A stretch of DNA of 49,577 nt from an uncultured Clostridia bacterium (GTDB lineage Bacteria > Bacillota > Clostridia > Oscillospirales > Acutalibacteraceae), in assembly GCA_945912145.1 (NCBI GenBank), contig CAMEBF010000015.1, positions 1 to 49,577 of the forward strand, given 5' to 3'. The translations under genes were made by a program, and so were the position numbers. Under the pieces are notes generated by a model, which searched no databases, was not told the origin of the DNA, and saw nothing but the letters and a program-made list of their open reading frames with translations. Numbering within the stretch: position 1 is the first letter of the stretch; each line of letters starts with the position of its first letter. Shown piece by piece: positions 1 through 5,400 of this stretch.

Positions 1-143
1 TATATTTAGAAAAGAAAGTATTTTATAAACAAAATTCATGTATATCCCCCTTTTTAAATATAATACAGGTTTTTTAACGTATGGTCAATATAAATTTTAA
101 TTTTTATAGAGTGTTATAACGATTTATTTTGAGATTTATCCAC

Positions 144-180
144 TTTTCGGACGCGGTTTCAATTACCGCCATCTCCACCA
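144..180 (+). repeat. tmRNA (ssrA) 3'-end fragment, copy 1; probable attachment site
   Basis: The bases read as a tmRNA T-arm (stem GCGGT / ACCGC around loop TTCAATT), the 3' strand of the acceptor stem (CATCTCC), discriminator A and CCA. The leading TTCGGACGCGG is the conserved tmRNA lead-in to the T-arm, from memory of the E. coli sequence. The 140 bases upstream are very A+T rich and show no tag-peptide frame or tmRNA pseudoknots, so only the 3' end is here. The core at 163-180 recurs exactly at 323-340. ssrA 3' ends are classic targets of tyrosine integrases; the full gene and any integrase would lie left of the window (inference). Confidence 0.75.
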
Positions 181-188
181 GAATTGAA

Positions 189-222
189 GAATACAGTCAC
201 CCACTCGAGTTACTGTATTTTT
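189..222 (+). terminator. Terminator-like hairpin after ssrA 3'-end copy 1
   Basis: AATACAGT and ACTGTATT pair around an imperfect inner palindrome containing CTCGAG, followed by a run of seven T. It sits 9 bp after the CCA of copy 1, where an ssrA terminator is expected. Confidence 0.6.
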
Positions 223-234
223 TTCATATACTTT

Positions 235-260
235 CCGCGGGAATCGAAACCGCATCGTCC
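235..260 (-). repeat. Inverted tmRNA T-arm-like segment
   Basis: On the minus strand this reads GGACGATGCGG, then TTTCGATT, then CCCGCGG, closely resembling the tmRNA lead-in and T-arm but in opposite orientation to the two flanking copies. One stem pair is mismatched and no acceptor strand or CCA follows, so it is at most a decayed fragment. Confidence 0.35.
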
Positions 261-261
261 A

Positions 262-322
262 TCTTTTTGCGTCAGCAAAAAGGGACATATAGTTGAATTC
301 TGCCGAACGGCTCGCCGTTCGG
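262..322. repeat. Two perfect hairpins between the ssrA fragments
   Basis: CTTTTTGC / GCAAAAAG around GTCA (about 263-281) and CCGAACGGC / GCCGTTCGG around TC (303-322). The second abuts copy 2 of the ssrA 3' end. Together with the terminators, most of the 160 bp between the two copies can fold. No gene is seen here. Confidence 0.55.
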
Positions 323-340
323 TTACCGCCATCTCCACCA
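323..340 (+). repeat. tmRNA (ssrA) 3'-end fragment, copy 2; probable attachment site
   Basis: An exact 18-bp copy of the 163-180 core: the 3' strand of the T-stem, the acceptor strand CATCTCC and ACCA. Upstream the T-loop is recognisable (TTCGGTT), but the 5' strand of the T-stem does not pair, so homology effectively stops at the core. That is what an integrase crossover would leave. A strong terminator follows immediately, suggesting this is the displaced original gene end. Confidence 0.7.
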
Positions 341-343
341 AAC

Positions 344-369
344 AAAAAGCACGCGAAAGCGTGCTTTTT
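344..369 (+). terminator. Rho-independent terminator after ssrA 3'-end copy 2
   Basis: GCACGC and GCGTGC form a perfect stem on a GAAA tetraloop, flanked by five A upstream and five T downstream, 8 bp after the CCA. Confidence 0.85.
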
Positions 370-370
370 G

Positions 371-475
371 CAATGATATCCGTTCCTGCCGGAACGGATG
401 ATATACCATCCGGTATGATATCTGCTTCGCAGATGATATAGACCTGCGGTCTATGTGGAACAGATATTATATCAT
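371..475. repeat. Array of four short hairpins joined by a constant linker
   Basis: The word ATGATAT occurs at 373-379, 398-404, 415-421 and 433-439. Between copies lie different perfect stems: CCGTTCC/GGAACGG, ATACC/GGTAT, ATCTGC/GCAGAT and ATAGACC/GGTCTAT, on loops of three or four bases. The bases of the word pair as stem ends, leaving GAT as linker. The array runs into an A+T-rich palindrome ending in a T-run near 480. No ORF explains it. The non-coding stretch 1-577 is thus ssrA fragments, terminators and this array. Confidence 0.75.
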
Positions 476-523
476 ATTTTTTTGGGCAGCGCCTTCAATT
501 TTGACATAAACAGACTATAATAC

Positions 524-567
524 AAAAACTCCTTGAACACATTTCTGCGTATACAAGGAGGTTTTTT
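524..567 (-). terminator. Terminator between 577 and the hairpin array
   Basis: CTCCTTG (529-535) pairs with CAAGGAG (554-560) around an 18-base loop. The minus strand has a T-run after the stem, so it can end the lipoprotein transcript; the plus strand also has a T-run. Confidence 0.7.
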
Positions 568-577
568 GTATTTTCAA

Positions 578-1792
578 TTATCCGGCAATTTCAAGAAGTT
601 TTTTGTTTACTCTTGCCTGCACCTCAATATAGTAAGCTGTTTCTGCCGTATTCATATCATCGTCGTCTTCCCATTCTTCAAAGTCTTCAACGAAATCCGA
701 GTACTTTCTCATGTAATCCGCATAATCCTTAAGAAGACTCTTATTGGTGGGATCTGCCATATACTTTTTCATAAAATCCACATATTCATTCATGAAACTT
801 TCATAGCTATCCATTGCGGTTTTGAACGCAGGACGCATACCGTCAACCAAAGCGTCCGATTTTTCAGTCGCAACAGGTTTTGTTGTTGCTTCAGGCTTTG
901 CAGCAGTTGTTGTATTTGGCGCCAACTGTTTTACAGTCAACTCAATTTCTTCAATATTTTGCGATTCTACAAGGTTATCATACTCAATACCGTCACTGTC
1001 TTTATCAAAAGTCAGTTTCAGTTCTGTGTTCGGAGAAATGTTTTGTCCTGTAACAACATAGTTTTTCAACGCTTCTGCATCTTCAGGATCGACATAAGAG
1101 CCGTCATCGGCAACGATGATGAGTTTCACAAGACCCGCGCCATATTGATGCATCAAATCTCCGCTCAAAGAAGTATACCCGCAACTCGCGAGGTTTCTCC
1201 CGACATAGTCAGCAATAAACCATGTATATTTATCGAGGGATGGCTTTATTTCGGTAAGGTCAATCGGTTTCTGTTCTTTTGCTCCGTTTTTCTTTACACA
1301 CAGAACAATTTCCTCATAGCTTTGTGATGCGACAAGACTGTCATATTCATTTCCCTCGCTATCTTTGTCAAAAACAAGCTTAAGAACGGTGTTAGGCGCA
1401 ATATTTTGCTTTACAACAGAATATTCTTTCAGAACATCCTCAGACTCAACATCAACATAGCTACCGTCGGGACTTACAAAAACCAACTCAACAAGTCCTT
1501 CACCGTATCTATCCATTCGTTTTCCGCTCATTGCCGTATATCCGATTGATGCGCAGTTTTTGCCTACATAGTTTTTTATGTACCATGTGTATTTATCCGG
1601 TGAAGTGTTAATTGCAACGGCTGTATCATTCACAATATCGTCAGAAGATTGATTTTCAGCGCTCCCGTCAGAATGATTCTTACTGCAAGCCGCGAAAGTC
1701 AAAATCATAACGATTCCGAGCAATAATGCCAATAGCTTTTTCGTTGACTTTCTTTCCATCTTTTTAACCCCTATTTGTGTTTTGTTTTTCAT
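578..1792 (-). CDS. Lipoprotein with a duplicated domain and DUF6591-like C-terminus
   Basis: 404 residues. The N-terminus is a basic, hydrophobic signal ending in the lipobox FAAC, so the protein should be lipid-anchored outside the membrane. Residues about 65-170 and 185-290 are two copies of one domain, each opening DKYTW and containing a YVG-x-N-x-ASxGYT motif, a DGSYVD motif and FDKDSxGxEYDxLV. An Ala/Thr/Lys linker follows, then a charged helical tail rich in YxxFMxKY repeats resembling DUF6591 (from memory). The start has AGGAGG 8 bases upstream and overlaps the stop of the Mor-like gene by 4 bp, so the two are co-translated. Function unknown. Confidence 0.85.
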   Translation of the reverse strand: MKNKTQIGVKKMERKSTKKLLALLLGIVMILTFAACSKNHSDGSAENQSSDDIVNDTAVAINTSPDKYTWYIKNYVGKNCASIGYTAMSGKRMDRYGEGLVELVFVSPDGSYVDVESEDVLKEYSVVKQNIAPNTVLKLVFDKDSEGNEYDSLVASQSYEEIVLCVKKNGAKEQKPIDLTEIKPSLDKYTWFIADYVGRNLASCGYTSLSGDLMHQYGAGLVKLIIVADDGSYVDPEDAEALKNYVVTGQNISPNTELKLTFDKDSDGIEYDNLVESQNIEEIELTVKQLAPNTTTAAKPEATTKPVATEKSDALVDGMRPAFKTAMDSYESFMNEYVDFMKKYMADPTNKSLLKDYADYMRKYSDFVEDFEEWEDDDDMNTAETAYYIEVQARVNKKLLEIAG

Positions 1793-2103
1793 TTGTCTGT
1801 CCTCCTGATGTTATTTGTTTTGATAATACGCCATATACTCCGTTCGGAGTAATTGTATTTTTGCGCCAGTTGAGATATGTTATTGCCGTTGTATTCGTTT
1901 ATGATAGCTTTATGAGTGTACTCCTTTGAAAAAAGCCGGTTAGGAAATGAAATCTGTGTGCCGTGAAACAATCTGAATATGATCAACGTGTTTTCAAGAC
2001 CGATTTCATCGGCAATATCCTTGTACACATCATTAAGCCCGCTAAGGTCATGATTCAAAAGCTCCAACCCCCAAACGTCAAACATATCACTGTTTATCGA
2101 CAT
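1789..2103 (-). CDS. Mor-like transcription activator
   Basis: 104 residues from the internal ATG at 2103, chosen because GGAGG lies 7 bases upstream; an ATG nine codons earlier has no such site. The N-terminal part has the IADEIGLENTLIIFRLFHGTQISFP pattern split across the Mor/C family (phage Mu middle and late activators). The C-terminal half carries IINEYNGNNISQLAQKYN then SERSIWRII, a typical recognition-helix region. It lies between a tiny ORF and the lipoprotein gene and overlaps both, so it may regulate its own operon. Chromosomal Mor-like genes in Firmicutes are commonly on mobile elements, which fits the A+T-rich setting. Confidence 0.75.
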   Translation of the reverse strand: MSINSDMFDVWGLELLNHDLSGLNDVYKDIADEIGLENTLIIFRLFHGTQISFPNRLFSKEYTHKAIINEYNGNNISQLAQKYNYSERSIWRIIKTNNIRRTDK

Positions 2104-2198
2104 AATACCACCTCCAAAAAGGCATAACAAATGACATTGTCATTATTTTTGTCAGTTGCTTTTTGATAAACTGTTTTTCCGATACTGATATGTAGCAT
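2094..2198 (-). CDS. Tiny ORF upstream of and overlapping the Mor-like gene
   Basis: Encodes 34 residues beginning MLHISIGKTVYQKATD. The start has AAAGGAG about 8 bases upstream, as good as those of known genes here. The stop overlaps the first codons of the Mor-like gene in another frame, which suggests translational coupling. No family recognised. It could be a leader peptide or merely a coupling cistron. Confidence 0.45.
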   Translation of the reverse strand: MLHISIGKTVYQKATDKNNDNVICYAFLEVVLCR

Positions 2199-2210
2199 TA
2201 AAATTGCTCC

Positions 2211-2238
2211 TTTCTGAACAACAAATTCTGTTCAGAAA
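2211..2238. promoter_or_regulatory. 10-bp perfect inverted repeat ahead of the tiny ORF
   Basis: TTTCTGAACA and TGTTCAGAAA, separated by 8 bases, just before the Shine-Dalgarno of the tiny ORF on the minus strand. It could be an operator for the Mor-like or XRE regulator, or a 5'-UTR hairpin. GAAC/GTTC half-sites recall Firmicute LexA boxes, but the spacing is wrong. Confidence 0.5.
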
Positions 2239-2349
2239 AGAGCTTGTAAATTTCGCGAATGATTAAAATTAGATTTTATGTAACAAAAGAAGCTTTTATG
2301 ATGCGAAAGTCAGTGATGATTATTAGGGGTTTATTTATTTTTTCTGATG

Positions 2350-2358
2350 TGTTATAAT
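2350..2358 (+). promoter_or_regulatory. Extended -10 promoter for the PASTA-like gene
   Basis: TGTTATAAT is an extended -10 element about 30 bp upstream of the likely start at 2391. No clear -35 is seen, which extended -10 promoters tolerate. Confidence 0.55.
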
Positions 2359-2390
2359 TAAATATAACAATTTAAAAGGTGTGGTCGACG

Positions 2391-3467
2391 ATGTTATCAT
2401 CAGCTCGGTCTTTGTTAAATGAAGCGATTTGGACTTTGAAATCCACCTTTGATGAGGAAAACAAAAGTCAATATGCAGAACACAAAGAATATTTAGCAGA
2501 GTTCAAAAGAACAGAGGCAAAGAATATGCGTCTTCATTTAGAAGAATCGCGAAAAAGTATCCCCTGTAATTTTAATGAGGAAATTTCTTTTGATGAATTC
2601 TGTCAAATAATATACAAGACAAAGAAACGTATCCGTAGGATCAAAAATATTCATATAGAAGGTGCCACCGTTTTATGTACTGTCGAATCTCAAACAGGGT
2701 ATTCCACATGGGATTTTTATGTCGATTTTAACGACTGGGGACATATTACAGGGGAAGCTTGGCGGAAATCCGATAATCTCGACTCGAATATACCAAAGTG
2801 TTTTGAAAATATCGTTTCAACTCAAATCACAGAATTGTTGTTATCTCGTAATGCTATCAGCGGCAGTTTTTCAAATCTTATTTATTCAAATTTGAATGAA
2901 ACTGCTATGCTGTCATTAGGAACATCTTATAAGCCTAAACCGTTTCGTGAGGTTTTCATGAAAAAGCGGTATGCAAATGTTTTTATAGGCTCGGATTCTT
3001 TGAAAAATGAACATATCTACATTATTTTATCAATACTTAAAAGTAATGGTTTTGTAAACATCAAATCTGTTCCCATAAAAGATATAAATTCTAAAAGTAA
3101 TAATTACATACAGCAGGTTGCCTATGTCACTATTGATGGTACAAATCAGTTTCAGGCCGGAACAAGATTTCAGAATGATGTCGAAGTCGTTATTTACTAC
3201 CACGAAAAACAAGAAATAACAGCTCATTTTTCAGGCAAAATTTTTAAAAATCAAAATTGTTACGATGTTGAAAATCAACTTCATGCTTTAGGATTTTCAA
3301 ACATCACACTTAATCCGATGAAAGATTTAGTGACAGGGTGGATAAGAAAAGAATACAATGTCTACAAAGTTTTTCTTGAAGGAAAAGAAGAAAATACTTT
3401 TAGGAAAAATAAAGCATACAAATTCGATATAAATATAACTATTAAATATCATTCATTTAAAAAATAA
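2391..3467 (+). CDS. Uncharacterised protein with two C-terminal PASTA-like repeats
   Basis: 358 residues from ATG 2391, with AAGGTG upstream; an in-frame GTG at 2379 is possible. There is no signal peptide or membrane segment, so it is probably cytoplasmic. The N-terminal 60 residues are charged and helical. The middle has an alpha/beta region with the aromatic motif YSTWDFYVDFNDWGHITGE. The C-terminal half holds two similar units of about 75 residues (FIGSDSLKNEHIYIILSILKS... and FSGKIFKNQNCYDVENQLHA...), each with a GFxNI step and ending in an IxxxYH strand. This resembles the PASTA-like units common in Clostridia. Function unknown. Confidence 0.8.
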   Translation: MLSSARSLLNEAIWTLKSTFDEENKSQYAEHKEYLAEFKRTEAKNMRLHLEESRKSIPCNFNEEISFDEFCQIIYKTKKRIRRIKNIHIEGATVLCTVESQTGYSTWDFYVDFNDWGHITGEAWRKSDNLDSNIPKCFENIVSTQITELLLSRNAISGSFSNLIYSNLNETAMLSLGTSYKPKPFREVFMKKRYANVFIGSDSLKNEHIYIILSILKSNGFVNIKSVPIKDINSKSNNYIQQVAYVTIDGTNQFQAGTRFQNDVEVVIYYHEKQEITAHFSGKIFKNQNCYDVENQLHALGFSNITLNPMKDLVTGWIRKEYNVYKVFLEGKEENTFRKNKAYKFDINITIKYHSFKK

Positions 3468-3521
3468 TAATTTGCAAATTTTACAAACGCTAAAACAAGT
3501 ATAGACTTAAGGAGAATCGAC

Positions 3522-4022
3522 ATGGCCGATGCAATCTACAAAGAAATACGGAAAAATCACAATCTCACAAGAGACGACGTATGTGACAAGGCTTCGTTGC
3601 TGAACAAACCCATTCAGCCCGAACGCCTTGAAAGGATCGAAAACGGGAAATTTCCCATCACGCCGTACGAAGTTATGTTGCTTGCGGAAATCTACGGCGA
3701 ACCGACATTATGCAATCATTACTGTTCAAAGGAATGTCCCATCGGTGAAAAATATGTTCCCGAAATCAAAGTGAAAGACTTAACCCAGATAATCCTTGAA
3801 ATGCTTTCTTCTCTCAATTCCATGAAGAAAAGCCAGGAACGCCTGATCGAAATCACGGCGGACGGAGTCATTGACGACGATGAAATCAAAGATTTTGTTT
3901 ATATACAAAAAGAACTTGAACGCATTTCCATTACGGTTGAAACCCTGCAATTATGGGTGGAACAGATGTTGGCTGACGAAAAAATCAACATAGAAAAATA
4001 CAATCAGATCAAAGGTGAATAA
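3522..4022 (+). CDS. XRE-family helix-turn-helix regulator
   Basis: 166 residues, AAGGAG 7 bases before the ATG. Residues 1-65 form an XRE-type DNA-binding domain: an IRKNHNLTRDDVC helix pair, LERIENGKFPITPYEVMLLAEIYG. A Cys-rich patch follows (LCNHYCSKECPIG), then a long helical region (LSSLNSMKKSQERLIEITADG...) likely to oligomerise. Four cysteines in about 12 residues could bind metal or sense redox state (inference). It precedes the small membrane-protein cassette and could control it. Confidence 0.85.
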   Translation: MADAIYKEIRKNHNLTRDDVCDKASLLNKPIQPERLERIENGKFPITPYEVMLLAEIYGEPTLCNHYCSKECPIGEKYVPEIKVKDLTQIILEMLSSLNSMKKSQERLIEITADGVIDDDEIKDFVYIQKELERISITVETLQLWVEQMLADEKINIEKYNQIKGE

Positions 4023-4026
4023 AAAC

Positions 4027-4060
4027 TGACGGCGTCGGGACTTCGGTTCCGGCGCCGTCA
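4027..4060. terminator. Hairpin after the XRE regulator
   Basis: TGACGGCG and CGCCGTCA close a long stem with an inner CTTCGG. The plus strand lacks a good T-run (TTGCATTAT follows) while the minus strand has TTTTT, so it is a weaker terminator for the upstream gene. Confidence 0.55.
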
Positions 4061-4187
4061 TTGCATTATATCGGTCAAAACTGCACAAAGTGCAAATTTC
4101 CGCTTCGTTTTACCGCACTGATTGTTATTCCGTTTTTTCGACAAAAGCGGTATGATACAGACACAGAGACACAAAGGAGTGTTAAAA

Positions 4188-4334
4188 ATGACACCGCGAC
4201 AAAAACTGTTAGCCATCAGGCTGTCAGAAAAAATCGAAAAAAATCCTGCGTATGCGAAAAGCATCGGGATTGAAATACAAAACAAAAAAAACAATTCAAA
4301 AGACACAAAAGAGACAACGGAGGTTTTATCATGA
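4188..4334 (+). CDS. Small charged protein, first gene of a four-gene cassette
   Basis: 48 residues starting MTPRQKLLAIRLSEKIEKNPAYA, highly charged, with a Lys/Thr-rich tail. The ATG at 4188 has AAGGAG 8 bases upstream; an earlier in-frame ATG does not. A TATGAT box (4151-4156) may be its promoter -10. Its stop overlaps the next start (ATGA). No family recognised; the short amphipathic helix plus Lys tail could be regulatory. Confidence 0.6.
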   Translation: MTPRQKLLAIRLSEKIEKNPAYAKSIGIEIQNKKNNSKDTKETTEVLS

Positions 4335-4429
4335 ACAACATCGGCAAGATCATCTTCGGAATTATCGGCGGCATATTAGTGCTCGTCGCAATCGTTTTTC
4401 TGATTTTACTCATCACCGCATGGCTTTAA
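4331..4429 (+). CDS. 32-residue single-pass membrane peptide
   Basis: Encodes MNNIGKIIFGIIGGILVLVA then IVFLILLITAWL: one continuous hydrophobic helix with a short polar N-terminus. GGAGG lies 7 bases upstream and the start overlaps the preceding stop by 4 bp, strong signs of real translation. It is followed 12 bp later by the DUF4230-like gene. Could be a small membrane subunit or regulator of its neighbours; function unknown. Confidence 0.65.
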   Translation: MNNIGKIIFGIIGGILVLVAIVFLILLITAWL

Positions 4430-4441
4430 TGAGGTACGATT

Positions 4442-5095
4442 ATGAATTCTTTCAGTAAATTTATCGCGATCTTTCTTTCAATTCTGATCATAGCAGGCGT
4501 GGCATTTGTCTCCGGATACTATGTTGGCAGCAATAACCTACCCGAAGCAGAGGTTGTTGAGAATTCAACGGATGAAAACGATCTTCATCTTCCCGGCGAA
4601 GTCGAAAAGAGAATCGTGACGGTGGAAGAAATCAACAGCAAGTTGGTTGAACTCAGCGAGTTTTCTATATACTCATCTGAATATGAGGCAACAATGAGTG
4701 CCGATTACTCAAGATACTTTCTTGATGACATTCGCGTACCGTTCACAAAGAACTCTATAACGCTGAAGGCCAAAGGCATACTTAAAGTTGGCTATGATTT
4801 TTCTGAGATTAAAACTGAGGTTAACCCCAAAAGCAACATCATCTATATTGCTCTCCCTGAAATCAAGGTTCACGACAATTATATTCTCTGGGATACCATA
4901 GAATGCGCTGAAGACAACAACATTCTCAATCCGATTGAATTCAGTCAGTACAAGCAGCTTGCAACAGAAATGGAAGCTCTCGGCCTTGCTGATGCAGAAG
5001 AGAAAGGTGTTTATGAAAACGGAGAAGATTATATAAAAGAATTGATCATCAATTTCTTGAGTTGCTTTGATGAATATGAAGTTAAATTTTTATAG
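4442..5095 (+). CDS. DUF4230-like membrane-anchored protein
   Basis: 217 residues. Residues 6-29 form an uncleaved signal anchor, then an acidic linker, then a globular domain carrying the DUF4230 pattern: SITLKAKGILKVGYDFSEI followed by NIIYIALPEIKVHDNYI. Members are membrane-anchored proteins of unknown function. GAGG upstream of the start and tight spacing to both neighbours place it in the 4188-5332 operon. Confidence 0.8.
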   Translation: MNSFSKFIAIFLSILIIAGVAFVSGYYVGSNNLPEAEVVENSTDENDLHLPGEVEKRIVTVEEINSKLVELSEFSIYSSEYEATMSADYSRYFLDDIRVPFTKNSITLKAKGILKVGYDFSEIKTEVNPKSNIIYIALPEIKVHDNYILWDTIECAEDNNILNPIEFSQYKQLATEMEALGLADAEEKGVYENGEDYIKELIINFLSCFDEYEVKFL

Positions 5096-5107
5096 GAGGA
5101 ACAGGAA

Positions 5108-5332
5108 TTGATTGAACTCATGATCTCCGCGCTGAGCATCTGGTTGTTTATAAAAGCAATCGGATTAGCCCTAAAAATCACGTGGAGTACAGCGAAAATC
5201 ATTGCAACAATTCTGATGGCGCTTGCATTACCGATCTTTATAGTATGTCTGATCTTTGCAGGAGGAATTGTGATGTTGATACCGCTTGCTTTCATCAGTA
5301 CAGCCTTTGGTTTAATCAAATCCATCAGTTAA
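5108..5332 (+). CDS. Small two-helix membrane protein with TTG start
   Basis: 74 residues. The first codon is TTG, with AGGAGG 8 bases upstream; the next ATG lies four codons in and has a worse site. Two hydrophobic segments (about 5-25 and 28-70, the second long enough for a re-entrant or double pass) make it an integral membrane protein. Last gene of the cassette, before a terminator. No family recognised. Confidence 0.65.
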   Translation: MIELMISALSIWLFIKAIGLALKITWSTAKIIATILMALALPIFIVCLIFAGGIVMLIPLAFISTAFGLIKSIS

Positions 5333-5346
5333 AACAAAATCCTACC

Positions 5347-5388
5347 AATAAATTAAGCCGGCATCGCGTGACGCCGGCTTGATTTATG
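5347..5388. terminator. Bidirectional terminator
   Basis: AAGCCGGC (5355-5362) pairs with GCCGGCTT (5373-5380), flanked by A/T-rich sequence on both sides. It lies between the converging cassette and ceramidase-like gene and also marks the end of the A+T-rich region. Confidence 0.75.
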
Positions 5389-5400
5389 ATTCGGTTTGTT

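Noticed and set aside
1-180. A full tmRNA gene ending at 180
   Set aside because: Only the last ~37 bases match. The preceding 140 bases are very A+T rich with no tag-peptide frame or recognisable pseudoknots.
163-345. Short minus-strand reading frame starting MFGGDGGNRT
   Set aside because: It is simply the reverse translation of the ssrA 3' ends, a well-known source of spurious proteins.
371-475. CRISPR array
   Set aside because: The constant units are only 7 bases and the intervening pieces are self-complementary stems of 10-18 bases; no cas genes are present.
2211-2238. LexA/SOS box
   Set aside because: GAAC and GTTC half-sites are present, but their separation is larger than the four bases of the Firmicute box.
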